Positions 18,914 to 28,336 are shown, counted from the stretch's first letter. The stretch: DNA of 64,000 nt from an uncultured Marvinbryantia sp. (GCA_947630735.1 CANRIR010000008.1:1-64000), one strand, 5' to 3'. Notes: generated by a model from the letters alone, not told the origin. Program-made: numbers and translations.

Positions 18914-21025
18914 CTACACTTCAAACAGCAGGTCGCCGTAGGACGGCATGGGCCATACTTCTTTGTCCACCAGCATTTCCATCTGGTCCACCGGCGCGCG
19001 CAGCTTCGCCATCACCGGAACCACCTGGTCGTGGAATGCTCTCGCCTGCGCCTCGGTATCTTCGATGGCGGCCGCCGCGGCCTCCACCTGGATCAGCTCG
19101 CCGAGCGCCGCTTTGGCCTCCTCCAGGTAATCGCTGATCTCGCTCAGAAGCCCTGCCTGCACCGGCGCTTTTCCGCCCGCCGCGGTCACGGCGTTGATGG
19201 TGTCCGCCAGCTCTTTGGTGTAGCGGATGACGGCCGGGATGATCTGCTTGCTGGCGATGTCTACCATGGTCTTCGCCTCGATGTTGATGGCCTTCGCGTA
19301 GGTCTCATACTGGATCTCCGCGCGCGCCTTCAGCTCGGTCTCACTGTACACGCCAAACTTGCCGAACATCTTGACGGCCTTCTCCGACACCATGGCCGGG
19401 ATGGCGTCCACCATGGACTTCAGGTTCGGCAGCCCTCTCCTTGCGGCCTCTTCCACCCACTCGTCGGAGTAGCCGTTGCCGTTGAAGATGATGCGCTGGT
19501 GCTCGGTGGCGTATTTCTTGATCAGGTCGTGCACGCAGGCGTCGAAGTCATCCGCCTTCTCGATCTCATCGCAGGCATCGGAGAACGCCTCCGCCACGAT
19601 GGTGTTCAGCACGATATTGGGGGACGCGATGGAATCTCTCGAACCCACCATGCGGAACTCAAACTTGTTGCCCGTAAACGCGAAGGGCGACGTGCGGTTG
19701 CGGTCTGTGGCGTCCCTGGAGAACTCCGGCAGCGTCTTCACGCCGGTGCTCAGGGTGTCGCCGGATTTGCTGTGGGTGGCCGCGCCGGTGTTTACCAGCT
19801 GCTCGATCACATCCTCCAGCTGCTCGCCCAGGAAGATGGAGATAATAGCGGGCGGCGCCTCGTTGGCTCCCAGTCTGTGGTCGTTGCCCACGTCGGCCGC
19901 GGATTCGCGCAGCAGATCCGCATGTTCGTCAACCGCTTTCAGGATGCAGGTAAGCACCAGCAGGAACTGCACATTCTCGTGAGGCGTCTTGCCCGGATCC
20001 AGCAGGTTGATGCCGTCGTCCGTGGTAATGGACCAGTTGTTGTGCTTGCCGGAACCGTTCACACCCGCAAAGGGCTTCTCGTGAAGCAGGCACTGCAGGC
20101 CGTGCTGGCAGGCCACTTTCTTTAAGGTCTTCATGATCATCTGGTTGTGGTCCACCGCGATGTTGGCCTCCGCGTAGATGGCCGCCAGCTCATGCTGGGC
20201 GGGAGCCACCTCGTTGTGCTGGGTCTTTGCGGTAACGCCCAGTCTCCACAGTTCTTCGTTGACATCTTTCATATAGGAAGCGATCCGCTGGCGGATGGTG
20301 CCGAAATAGTGATCGTCCAGCTCCTGGCCCTTCGGCGGCATAGCGCCGAACAGGGTGCGCCCCGTAAAGATGAGGTCTTTTCTCTGTAAATATTTCTGCT
20401 TATCCACCAGGAAGTACTCCTGCTCCGGTCCCACGGAGGGCGTCACTTTCTTGGAGGTAGTGTTTCCAAACAGGCGCAGAAGACGCAGGGCCTGATCGTT
20501 GATGGCCTGCATGGAGCGCAGGAGCGGGGTCTTTTTATCCAGCGCCTCGCCCGTGTAGGAGCAGAACGCCGTGGGGATGCAAAGGATCGCGCCCGCCGCG
20601 TCCTTTCTCACATAGGCCGGGGAAGTGCAGTCCCAGGCGGTGTAGCCTCTCGCCTCGAAGGTGGCGCGCAGGCCGCCCGACGGGAACGAGGATGCGTCCG
20701 GTTCGCCCTGGATCAGCTCCTTGCCGGAGAACTCCATCAGCACCGTGCCGTCCTCCCGAACGGGCGTGATGAAGGAGTCGTGCTTTTCCGCCGTCACGCC
20801 GGTAAGCGGCTGGAAGATATGCGTATAGTGCGTAGCGCCCTTCTCCACCGCCCAGTTCTTCATCGCCTCCGCGACGACGTCCGCGACGGTGGGATCCAGC
20901 GCTTTGCCCTCATTTATAGTCTTTTTCAGTTCCTTGTAAACTTTTTTCGGCAGGCGCTCCTGCATAACCTTGTCGTTGAAGACGTCTTCGCCGAAGATCG
21001 CAGCTACATTGGTTACTTCGCTCAT
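18914..21025 (-). CDS. glnN: Glutamine synthetase type III
   Basis: A 703-residue GSIII that makes glutamine from glutamate and ammonia. The long form is distinct from GlnA type I (about 445 aa). Visible signatures are [15 protein letters not shown], the metal-binding [40 protein letters not shown] (ammonia/ATP site) and [19 protein letters not shown] lies just before the ATG. It is the only ammonia-assimilation gene in the window. A strong terminator hairpin sits about 35 nt before the start codon (21058-21090), suggesting attenuation or the end of the upstream transcript. Confidence 0.96.
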   Translation of the reverse strand: MSEVTNVAAIFGEDVFNDKVMQERLPKKVYKELKKTINEGKALDPTVADVVAEAMKNWAVEKGATHYTHIFQPLTGVTAEKHDSFITPVREDGTVLMEFSGKELIQGEPDASSFPSGGLRATFEARGYTAWDCTSPAYVRKDAAGAILCIPTAFCSYTGEALDKKTPLLRSMQAINDQALRLLRLFGNTTSKKVTPSVGPEQEYFLVDKQKYLQRKDLIFTGRTLFGAMPPKGQELDDHYFGTIRQRIASYMKDVNEELWRLGVTAKTQHNEVAPAQHELAAIYAEANIAVDHNQMIMKTLKKVACQHGLQCLLHEKPFAGVNGSGKHNNWSITTDDGINLLDPGKTPHENVQFLLVLTCILKAVDEHADLLRESAADVGNDHRLGANEAPPAIISIFLGEQLEDVIEQLVNTGAATHSKSGDTLSTGVKTLPEFSRDATDRNRTSPFAFTGNKFEFRMVGSRDSIASPNIVLNTIVAEAFSDACDEIEKADDFDACVHDLIKKYATEHQRIIFNGNGYSDEWVEEAARRGLPNLKSMVDAIPAMVSEKAVKMFGKFGVYSETELKARAEIQYETYAKAINIEAKTMVDIASKQIIPAVIRYTKELADTINAVTAAGGKAPVQAGLLSEISDYLEEAKAALGELIQVEAAAAAIEDTEAQARAFHDQVVPVMAKLRAPVDQMEMLVDKEVWPMPSYGDLLFEV

Positions 21026-21057
21026 AATCGTACCCTCCTCATTCTACACTGCAAAAC

Positions 21058-21090
21058 AAAAAAAGATGCTCCACCTCTGTGGAACATCTT
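21058..21090 (-). terminator. Terminator hairpin immediately upstream of glnN
   Basis: On the minus strand GATGTTCCAC pairs with GTGGAGCATC (one G-U pair, 4-nt loop) and is followed by at least seven T residues. It lies between the lipid-kinase gene and glnN, 33 nt before the glnN ATG. It may end the upstream transcript or act as an attenuator in the glnN leader. Confidence 0.85.
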
Positions 21091-21191
21091 TGTTCTGCTT
21101 AAACCAGCATTTACATTACTCCTGTTTGCGGAAAAATGCAAGAGCTTTCAAAAAATTCATTTATAGAATTAATACATACGTCTTATTTGAA

Positions 21192-21323
21192 AATTGAATC
21201 AGTTAAGCATCGTCAGCTCTTTTTGCAGGTTGCGGAATTGAATCAATTGAGCATCGTCAGCTCTTTTTGCAGGTTGCGGAATTGAATCAATTGAGCATCG
21301 TCAGTTCTTTTTGCAGGTTGCGG
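21192..21323. repeat. Three 44-bp tandem repeats over the 3' end of the lipid-kinase gene
   Basis: Units 21192-21235, 21236-21279 and 21280-21323. The last contains the final codons (NLQKELTMLN) and TGA stop of the gene at 21287-22171. The other two are untranslated copies with one to three changes. The unit is not a multiple of three. Confidence 0.95.
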
Positions 21324-22171
21324 ATGTGAACCTCGGTGTGTTCGCCGCCGAACTCCCCGTCCAACGTCCAGGGAACCGCCTCCTCAAACGTGATGTCGAT
21401 GCTGCCCGCCCGCGTCTGGAAGAAATACTGGTCGTCCGATTTCTGCGTGACCGCCGCCGTCAGGATGGCCTGGAACTCGATCAGGTTCGTGGGCTTGCGC
21501 ACCAGCGTTACCTCAAACACGCCGTCGTCCATCTTCACGTGCTTGCCCGTGATGTTCTGGAAGCCGCCCACCGAGGTGGAGTTTGTGATCATGCCGAAAA
21601 TAAATTCGCCCTCGATTTCCTCGCGGTCGTCCATGCGCGCCTTCAGGCGGTAGGACTTGATGGAGGCCAGCTTTTTCGCGCCCTCCAGAAGATAGGCCAG
21701 ATGCCCCAGGGCGTTCTTCATGTTCTGATCCGTCTCGTAGGACACGTCCGTAAACAGGCCGAACCCCGCGATGTACACAAAGTGATCGTCGTTGAAGCTG
21801 CCGATGTCAAACTGCACCTCGCTGCCCTCCACGATCCGTTTTGCCGCCCCCAGCATATTCTTCGGAAGGCCCAGGCTGTTGGCGAAATCGTTGGTGCTGC
21901 CCGCGGGGATGTAGCCGACGGTGCACTTGCGGCCGCTGTCCAGCATACCGCTGATGACCTCGTCCAAGGTCCCGTCTCCACCGCTGCAGGCGATGACGTC
22001 ATAGTCGCCCACCGCCTGTTCGGTGCGCCTCCTGGCGTCCCCGGACTCCTGGGTCACATAGACTGACACGTCGTACTTGCCCTTGACAAAGATGTCCGTA
22101 ATATCCAAAAGACGGCTGCGGATGGCTCCCTTGCCCGACTTCGGATTGACGATCAGCAATAATTTTTTCAT
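21287..22171 (-). CDS. Diacylglycerol kinase-family lipid kinase (YegS/BmrU type)
   Basis: A 294-residue cytoplasmic lipid kinase that phosphorylates diacylglycerol or a related lipid, probably for phospholipid recycling. NPKSGKG (residues 9-15) binds nucleotide, GGDGT (64-68) is the catalytic motif, and PAGSTNDFANSLG and LDGEFGG are conserved. The start follows GGGAGAG. The gene begins 3 nt after the stop of the beta-CASP nuclease gene, so the two form an operon. Its last codons and stop are copied twice downstream. Confidence 0.92.
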   Translation of the reverse strand: MKKLLLIVNPKSGKGAIRSRLLDITDIFVKGKYDVSVYVTQESGDARRRTEQAVGDYDVIACSGGDGTLDEVISGMLDSGRKCTVGYIPAGSTNDFANSLGLPKNMLGAAKRIVEGSEVQFDIGSFNDDHFVYIAGFGLFTDVSYETDQNMKNALGHLAYLLEGAKKLASIKSYRLKARMDDREEIEGEFIFGMITNSTSVGGFQNITGKHVKMDDGVFEVTLVRKPTNLIEFQAILTAAVTQKSDDQYFFQTRAGSIDITFEEAVPWTLDGEFGGEHTEVHIRNLQKELTMLN

Positions 22172-22174
22172 AAG

Positions 22175-23779
22175 TTATCTCTCCCATTTGTCACATAATG
22201 CTTCGATCTGATCCGCAAATTTGGCCAGATCCTTGTTCGCCCCGCCCTCGTTGCGGCGGATGACGGCGAGCAGGCGCTGCCCTGCCGAGAGCAGCCGGTC
22301 AAATACCGTGCTCTGACGGCTGGACGCCGCCGGGGTCTTTTTCTGGATGCGCACCGGCTGCGCCTCTCGGATCAGTTTTCCGGCCGCCAGGTCGTACACG
22401 GTGCCGCTGTACGGTGCCAGGGTGTCCAGCGCAAGCTCCTCGCGGATGCGCCCGGCCAGCGCCACGCAGGCGGCGTCCTCGCCGTGCACCACGAACACCT
22501 TCTCCGGTTTCTTCGAAAACGCTTTGATCCAGTCCATCAGGCCGTCCCTGTCCGCATGGCCGCTCACGCCTGCCAGGGTGCGGATCTGCGCGCGCACCTC
22601 GATGTCCTCGCCGAAGAGCTTCACTTCCTTCGCCCCCTCGGCCAGCGCGCGCCCCAGGGTGCCCGCCGACTGGTAGCCCACAAACAAAACTGTGCACTCC
22701 GGCCGCCACAGGTTGTGCTTCAGGTGGTGCTTGATGCGGCCCGCGTCGCACATGCCGCTGGCGGAGATGATGACCTTCGGGCTGTCGTTAAAATTGATGG
22801 CCTTGGAGTCGTCGCTGGTCACGGCGGTCTTCAACCCCGGGAAGCTGATGGGGTTGATCCCGCTCTGGATCAGGCGGGACGCCTCCTCGTCGAAGTCGTC
22901 GTGCATGCGCTCCATAAAAATCTTCGTGGCCTCGATTGCCAGAGGGCTGTCCACGTAGACCTCAAAATCATCGTGGTTTTTGATGCGCTTCTCCTCCTTG
23001 ATCTGGCGGATGAAGTAGAGCATCTCCTGGGTCCTGCCCACGGCGAAAGCCGGGATGACCACATTTCCGCCGCGGTCGAAGGTGGTCTGGATGACGTCCG
23101 CCAGGTCGGCGATGTAGTCCGGCCTCGGCCCGTGGCTGCGGTCGCCGTAAGTGGACTCCATGATCACATAGTCCGCGTCCTCGATGGTCTGCGGATCACA
23201 GATAATGGGCTGGTCGGTGTTCCCAATATCGCCGGAGAACACCAATTTTTTGCTGACGCCGTTCTCATGGATCCAGACTTCCACGGAGGAGGAGCCCAGC
23301 AGATGGCCCGCGTCCACAAAGCGGATGCTGATGCCCTCCGCCACCATGATCTTCTCGCCGTACTCGCGCCCCACAAAACACTTCAGCACGCCCTCCGCGT
23401 CCTCGATGGTGTAAAGGGGCTCCACTTCCTGCTTCCCGGAGCGCTTCGCCTTGCGGTTGCGCCACTCCGCCTCAAACATCTGGATGTTCGCGCTGTCGCG
23501 CAGCATGATCCCGCACAGCCGCTCCGTCCCGCAGGTGGCGAACACCTGCCCGCGGAATCCGTTCTTATATAACAGGGGCAGTTTCCCGGAGTGGTCGATG
23601 TGCGCGTGCGTCAGAAACACCATGTCGATGTCCGCTTCCGCCACGGGGAGCGGCACATTCTCAAACACGTCCACCCCCTGCTCCATGCCGCAGTCGATGA
23701 GGATCTTTTTGCCGCACGCCTCCAGGTACATGCAGCTGCCCGTCACCTCGTGGGCCGCCCCGATAAATGTCAGTTTCAT
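22175..23779 (-). CDS. Metallo-beta-lactamase/beta-CASP RNase-like protein
   Basis: A 534-residue protein with HAHIDHSG (58-65) as the metal site and further ligands in DAGHLLGSS and SGDIG. The beta-CASP insertion has the motifs ESTYGDR, AFAVGRTQEM, and SGHADRDGL at the RMMBL region. This layout is that of the YSH1/CPSF-like exonucleases, and the expected role is RNA processing. The C-terminal 60-residue tail (KKTPAASSRQSTVFD...) is not part of the fold. AGGAGGG precedes the ATG. It is first gene of the operon with the lipid kinase. Confidence 0.92.
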   Translation of the reverse strand: MKLTFIGAAHEVTGSCMYLEACGKKILIDCGMEQGVDVFENVPLPVAEADIDMVFLTHAHIDHSGKLPLLYKNGFRGQVFATCGTERLCGIMLRDSANIQMFEAEWRNRKAKRSGKQEVEPLYTIEDAEGVLKCFVGREYGEKIMVAEGISIRFVDAGHLLGSSSVEVWIHENGVSKKLVFSGDIGNTDQPIICDPQTIEDADYVIMESTYGDRSHGPRPDYIADLADVIQTTFDRGGNVVIPAFAVGRTQEMLYFIRQIKEEKRIKNHDDFEVYVDSPLAIEATKIFMERMHDDFDEEASRLIQSGINPISFPGLKTAVTSDDSKAINFNDSPKVIISASGMCDAGRIKHHLKHNLWRPECTVLFVGYQSAGTLGRALAEGAKEVKLFGEDIEVRAQIRTLAGVSGHADRDGLMDWIKAFSKKPEKVFVVHGEDAACVALAGRIREELALDTLAPYSGTVYDLAAGKLIREAQPVRIQKKTPAASSRQSTVFDRLLSAGQRLLAVIRRNEGGANKDLAKFADQIEALCDKWER

Positions 23780-23926
23780 ACCGTTCTCCCTCCTGTCCCC
23801 TGTTTATGTGATATTTTCACACAGATTTTATGTCGGTTCTGCACAGATTCTGTGCCAGTTCCATATAAATTTTCTGCCGAAATGTTTTCTGTAAATAATC
23901 CCCTCATATAGAAATTTTTCCCATCG

Positions 23927-23958
23927 AAAAGGGGTATACCTTGTTATCAGTATACCCC
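23927..23958 (-). terminator. Terminator after the 24 kb hypothetical gene
   Basis: Perfect 9-bp stem GGGGTATAC / GTATACCCC followed on the minus strand by TTTT. It lies about 70 bp downstream of the gene at 24027-24902. The rest of the 23780-24026 gap contains loosely repeated CACAGATTTT-like words and no gene. Confidence 0.75.
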
Positions 23959-24026
23959 ATCTCATCATTGAATGACAGTTCTTTTTCACAGATTAATAAA
24001 TTTTTAATGAATGGCGGTGCTGCCTA

Positions 24027-24902
24027 CTATCTCTTTGCGTAACAGCCGGAAATGCAGAGCCCGGCTTTTGCGTCTGTCAGTGCAAAAGAACTGTATGCAT
24101 CGTGAACTGCCGCGGCGCGGATGATTTCCGCAGAGGTATCTTTTGCGCCGATAAAATACCGGCGGTGGCCCGGCGTCCCTGCGGTCAGCAGATCCTCGTT
24201 CCAGGCTTTTTCCTCCTCGGGCAGCCCTGCAAAGCGGATTTTTTTCCACTCCTCTGCCAGATATGTTTTCAGCTGCGGCAGGCATTTGGCCATGTCCGCC
24301 GTTCCCGGCAGTAAGTGTCCGTCTACAAAATATCCATCGTTTTTCTGGTTCTGTCTCTTACAATAGGTTACATCCTGGCACAACAGGCATTTCATCTCGC
24401 AGCTCAGGTTGCCGGCATCCACCGTAAGATTGCAATCCCCCGCGTTGTGCGCTTTTACATTCATCACGCACTCGGTATCTACCGGATCCATGCCCGCACT
24501 GCCCACATAGGCGGCCAGCCGGCCTTCGCTGCAAAACAGCTTCATCACAAAATCCGGCAGGCATATCTCCTCGGTGTGTTCCACTTCGCGGAGCACGGTC
24601 CCCTCCTGCAGTGTGAGCGCATGCGCCCTGTCCGTCTTCGGAAGCAGCACAACGTCCACCTGATTGGCGTCCGCCAGTGCCTGCGCCCGTCCGATCGTCT
24701 CTTCGGACACATCCGCCAGAACAAGATAGTGAAGGTGCTCTTCTCTCAGAGGAGCGTGGCCGGATCCGGTTTTAATGCCTTCCACGCTGCTGATATACAG
24801 TATCTGCGTACCGTCCTTTCCGTTAGCAGCTCCAATGCTTGCTCCGAAAAGGGTGCCATGGTTGACAGGATAATACAAAAAACGATAATACTTTGCGTTC
24901 AT
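24027..24902 (-). CDS. Uncharacterised protein, possibly a degenerate metallo-beta-lactamase fold
   Basis: A 291-residue protein I do not recognise with confidence. ATG 24902 follows AAGGGGGA; the longer frame to 24941 has no site. The first half (FLYYPVNHGTLFGASIGA, HYLVLADVSEETIGRAQALA, VDVVLLPKTD) follows the strand-helix rhythm of ComEC-like metallo-beta-lactamase domains. The histidine cluster for metal is missing. The segment NAGDCNLTVDAGNLSCEMKCLLCQD, with four cysteines between here and CKRQ, could form a structural metal site. No signal peptide or membrane segment is seen. It is transcribed alone between two terminators or gaps. Homology to degenerate MBL proteins is a guess; treat as hypothetical. 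Confidence 0.75.
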   Translation of the reverse strand: MNAKYYRFLYYPVNHGTLFGASIGAANGKDGTQILYISSVEGIKTGSGHAPLREEHLHYLVLADVSEETIGRAQALADANQVDVVLLPKTDRAHALTLQEGTVLREVEHTEEICLPDFVMKLFCSEGRLAAYVGSAGMDPVDTECVMNVKAHNAGDCNLTVDAGNLSCEMKCLLCQDVTYCKRQNQKNDGYFVDGHLLPGTADMAKCLPQLKTYLAEEWKKIRFAGLPEEEKAWNEDLLTAGTPGHRRYFIGAKDTSAEIIRAAAVHDAYSSFALTDAKAGLCISGCYAKR

Positions 24903-25100
24903 GTTGGAATCCCCCTTATTCTTTTTCAATTTGATTGCCACTATCTTTCCGGCTCCCCGCCGGATTCTGTGTTTGAGCTCCTCTGCTCGTCCACAAAAGG
25001 CATACGATGAAAGGTAATGTAAAAAGACGAAAAGCAGTCATCGCGGAACAGCCCCTGCAGAGTATGCAGATTCGCCGGTTGACGAGTTACGTGTCAGATG

Positions 25101-25577
25101 TTAGCTGACGTAGACGATGTTCGTCCAGCTTACCGTTGGCTCCAATGTACCATCGTAAGCTGTCGCATTGTGCCCGCCCTGCACTTGGTAGTACTTCTGG
25201 CGTTCCACATACCAATCTTTATAAACGCCTACATCATAAGCATCGTAAGCACATCCATACGCATCTGTTTGAAAATCGTAATAGCTACCATTTACCTGAT
25301 ATAATGTTGCAGTTGCATCCACTTTTGCACATTTACGATAACAAGATGTATCAGCACTAATGCGCACATGACCAGCACCAATTTCTGAGATTCCACAGGT
25401 TCCGCCTGCTATATAGGTACCGTTTGGCTTTGCCACCTGTCCTGATCCCGGCAATTTCATCAACTCTAACTGCGGACGTTGATCAAAAGTAATCACCGCA
25501 GCCGAAGCAGCATTCCCAAAGGACAGTGCCAACATCAGACATGTTGAAAAAGCTACAAACAATCTGCGTTTTCTCAT
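25101..25577 (-). CDS. Secreted protein, DUF6147-like
   Basis: A 158-residue exported protein with a clear signal peptide (MRKRRLFVAFSTCLMLALSF...ASA). A compact mature domain follows with IGAGHVRISADTSCYRKCAKVDATATLYQ, typical of small beta-sandwich exoproteins of Lachnospiraceae (DUF6147, as I recall). Four cysteines (CGIS, CYRKC, CAYD) could form disulphides. GGAGGG precedes the ATG. The base composition is lower in GC than in its neighbours, as for the DUF4367 gene that follows on the map, which may indicate a recently gained pair. Function unknown. Confidence 0.75.
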   Translation of the reverse strand: MRKRRLFVAFSTCLMLALSFGNAASAAVITFDQRPQLELMKLPGSGQVAKPNGTYIAGGTCGISEIGAGHVRISADTSCYRKCAKVDATATLYQVNGSYYDFQTDAYGCAYDAYDVGVYKDWYVERQKYYQVQGGHNATAYDGTLEPTVSWTNIVYVS

Positions 25578-25656
25578 ATTTTTCCCTCCTTTCTCCTTGG
25601 TATATTTTACATTACATCTATATATACGAGCAATTTAAATATTTGTGACGTTAAAA

Positions 25657-26664
25657 TTAAAAAATTTGCAATTTTTCTATCATTTTCATAAATTCATCCT
25701 GAGGAAGAGCCCCATAGATAGTATAACTGCAATCATCATAAACGAATTCTGCTATGCAATCCTTTTCATTTTTCGGGGCTGAAATAATTTGTACTTCTAT
25801 TACACCGTATCTTGGATTCTCGACTTCAATAGTTTCTATCATATCTCCATCAAATGCATATCCTCTCGCCGTTTGTTGATTTCCTTTCACCATATAAATA
25901 GTTAAAATAGTATCATTATATTGATAAAATAATTTTACAGAATATACTGCCTGGTTAATTGTGTAATTGTCAAATATTAATCCTTTCGGAATATAATTTA
26001 ACTGTATCGCATGGATTCCTGTTTTCTCTTGTATTTCTGAAAAAATTCTTTGCATATCAGCATCATATGTTTCTATATCCTGCCAATTATCTGCATATAT
26101 TGTTTTCTCTTTTCCCATCATTTGATTCCACATATTCAAAATCCACCGTCTATTCGCACTGCTCGTCATACTAATTCCAAACACGCCCAAAGCCAAAATA
26201 GCCACCAGTCCCAGACGCCGCCACACCTTGCTGCGCTTTTTCACGTGCAGCACTTTTCTTCCAATCTCCAGAGCATGCTTATCTTCCTCAGACAACAGAT
26301 TGATATCTGAGGCATACGGATCGCCGACATTACCGATATCCTCCGCAGGCACAATATCCCCCAGAGCAATATCCTTCTCCTTCGGAGTGACATTTTCCTG
26401 CGCAGCATTCTTCCCCGGAACGATGTTTTCCAGAGCAGCATCCCTCTCCAAGGCAGCATCTTCCTGCGCGGCGGACTCCGCCTTGATCGCGGCAATGCGC
26501 CGCATCATATCCGCGCGCATCTCGTCCGTCACCTGAATATGGGCAAGAGAAGGATCCGCGTCCAGCTTTTCCCGGTAAGCTTCCGCGGATTCCGCAATCT
26601 TTCTATATATATATTGTTCGGTTTTTTGGTCGTCTGTTGTCGGACGGCTGTTTTCCTCTCTCAT
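25657..26664 (-). CDS. Membrane-anchored DUF4367-type protein (anti-sigma-like)
   Basis: A 335-residue protein: a cytoplasmic N-terminal region of about 145 residues with acidic, repetitive sequence, one transmembrane helix (LGLVAILALGVFGISM), and an extracytoplasmic DUF4367 domain at the end (IYADNWQDIETYDADMQRIF, YIYMVKGNQQTARGYAFDGD). This is the plan of anti-sigma factors of ECF sigma systems. The expected sigma gene is at 27805-28320 on the same strand, but murG lies between them on the other strand. The N-terminal linker contains degenerate repeats (AALENIVPGK, AAQENVTPKE, IALGDIVPAE). The coding sequence is AT-rich toward its 3' end. Confidence 0.75.
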   Translation of the reverse strand: MREENSRPTTDDQKTEQYIYRKIAESAEAYREKLDADPSLAHIQVTDEMRADMMRRIAAIKAESAAQEDAALERDAALENIVPGKNAAQENVTPKEKDIALGDIVPAEDIGNVGDPYASDINLLSEEDKHALEIGRKVLHVKKRSKVWRRLGLVAILALGVFGISMTSSANRRWILNMWNQMMGKEKTIYADNWQDIETYDADMQRIFSEIQEKTGIHAIQLNYIPKGLIFDNYTINQAVYSVKLFYQYNDTILTIYMVKGNQQTARGYAFDGDMIETIEVENPRYGVIEVQIISAPKNEKDCIAEFVYDDCSYTIYGALPQDEFMKMIEKLQIF

Positions 26665-26743
26665 GCTGCTTCGATAAGTCCCTTCTTGACTTTTCTCTCC
26701 AAGCGTATAAACTAAAAGTAGTTCATTTTTTGGAGGATCTTAT

Positions 26744-27820
26744 ATGAAACGAATTGTTCTGACCGGCGGCGGCACCGCCGGCCACGTTACCCCAAACATG
26801 GCTCTTATTCCAAAACTGAGGGAACTTGACTATGATATCCAGTACATAGGCTCCTATGACGGTATCGAAAAGAAACTGATTGAAAAAATGGAAATCCCAT
26901 ATCACGGGATTTCCTCTGGAAAGCTCAGACGGTATTTTGACCTGAAAAATTTCACCGACCCCTTCCGCGTGCTGAAAGGCTGCCAGGAAGCCCGCAAGCT
27001 CATGAAAGAACTGAAACCGGACGTGGTGTTCTCCAAGGGCGGTTTTGTGGCGGTTCCCGTTGTGCTCGCGGCGAAAAGTTACCACATTCCCGTCATCATC
27101 CACGAGTCGGACATGACGCCGGGCCTGGCAAACAAGCTGGCCTTCCCGTCCGCCACCAAAGTCTGCTGCAACTTCCCCGAAACCCTGTCCTGCCTGCCAA
27201 AGGAGAAAGCGGTGCTCACCGGTTCTCCCATCCGCAGGGAGCTCAAGGAGGGCAGCCGCAGCGAAGCCCTGAAATTCTGCGGGTTCACGGACGGCAAACC
27301 CGTGCTCATGGTCATCGGCGGGAGCCTGGGCTCCGCCAACGTCAACGCCGCCATCCGCAGCATCCTTCCGGAACTGCTGAAAACCTTCCAGGTAGTGCAT
27401 TTGTGCGGAAAAGGGAAACTCGACCCTTCGCTTGCGCACACAGCTGGGTATGTACAATATGAGTACATCGAAAAAGAACTGCCGGATCTGTTCGCTCTGG
27501 CAGACATCGTGGTGTCCCGCGCGGGCGCGAACGCCATCTGTGAACTTCTGGAGCTCCGCAAGCCCTCGCTTTTGATCCCTCTTGGCTCCAACGCCAGCCG
27601 CGGGGACCAGATCCTGAACGCCGAATCCTTCCAGCGCCAGGGCTTTATGGAAATGCTCCTGGAGGAGGATCTGAACGATCAGCTCCTGTTAGATACCATC
27701 ACAAAACTCTACCATTCCCGCGCCGACTATCAGGCGGCCATGGAAAAGAGCGGCGCGAGCAGCGCCATCGAAAAGATCACTTCTCTGATCGAGCAGGCTG
27801 CCTCTCAGCCGTCCAGGTAG
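26744..27820 (+). CDS. murG: UDP-N-acetylglucosamine:lipid-linked pentapeptide GlcNAc transferase
   Basis: A 358-residue peripheral membrane enzyme that adds GlcNAc to lipid I, giving lipid II of peptidoglycan. GGGTAGHVTPNMAL (8-21) is the N-terminal glycine loop; IGGSLGSANVNAA and the RAGANAICELL acceptor/UDP site are present. GGAGG precedes the ATG. It is monocistronic, outside the usual mur/dcw cluster, between a DUF4367 gene (divergent) and a sigma-factor gene (convergent). Its last 16 bp overlap the end of the sigma gene on the other strand. Many clostridia carry such an orphan MurG-like copy; whether this is the essential one is unknown. Confidence 0.9.
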   Translation: MKRIVLTGGGTAGHVTPNMALIPKLRELDYDIQYIGSYDGIEKKLIEKMEIPYHGISSGKLRRYFDLKNFTDPFRVLKGCQEARKLMKELKPDVVFSKGGFVAVPVVLAAKSYHIPVIIHESDMTPGLANKLAFPSATKVCCNFPETLSCLPKEKAVLTGSPIRRELKEGSRSEALKFCGFTDGKPVLMVIGGSLGSANVNAAIRSILPELLKTFQVVHLCGKGKLDPSLAHTAGYVQYEYIEKELPDLFALADIVVSRAGANAICELLELRKPSLLIPLGSNASRGDQILNAESFQRQGFMEMLLEEDLNDQLLLDTITKLYHSRADYQAAMEKSGASSAIEKITSLIEQAASQPSR

Positions 27821-28320
27821 TCTTTTCCGTATTTCTTCCTGATATAGCGCAGCGCCCTGGAACATCTCGCACGAAGCACCTCGGCCGACACGCCCAGGTG
27901 CTTCGATGCTTCTTCATAATTTTCACCCAGAACATAAATGTGATACACCACATCGTACCAATGCGGATTGCGCTTTCTGAGCACCTGCAGGATCTCACAT
28001 CCCAGTATTTTATCGGTAACATATCCCGCCGGATCCGAGAGCGCGTCCGCACACAGGCTGATATCAAACGTACCAGACTGCAGAACCTCTCTGTTGGTGC
28101 TGGCCTTTCTCCAGTGATCGATCAGCTGGTTCTCGGCTACCGTTATAAGCCAGCCCAGCTCGGATCCGGCCCTTACTGTATCAAACTTGCGATAATATAT
28201 TTCAAAAGTCTGCTGACAGATATCCTCTGCCAGTTCTTCTTTTCTTGTCTGAGCCATCACAGTCTTTTTGATCACTGCGCCATAACGCTCGTAAACTTCT
28301 GTAAATGTCTCATCCTTCAT
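27805..28320 (-). CDS. RNA polymerase sigma factor, ECF type
   Basis: A 171-residue sigma-70 family regulator. Region 2 includes ELAEDICQQTFEIYYRKFDTV and SELGWLITVAENQLIDHWRK. Region 4 near the end includes ILQVLRKRNPHWYDVVYH and EASKHLGVSAEVLRARCSRAL, which contacts the -35 element. ATG 28320 has only a weak ribosome site. It starts 16 nt after the HIT gene stop, so it may be cotranscribed with it. The likely partner is the DUF4367 membrane protein at 25657-26664. Confidence 0.88.
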   Translation of the reverse strand: MKDETFTEVYERYGAVIKKTVMAQTRKEELAEDICQQTFEIYYRKFDTVRAGSELGWLITVAENQLIDHWRKASTNREVLQSGTFDISLCADALSDPAGYVTDKILGCEILQVLRKRNPHWYDVVYHIYVLGENYEEASKHLGVSAEVLRARCSRALRYIRKKYGKDYLDG

Positions 28321-28336
28321 CTTTCGTATCCCTGAT

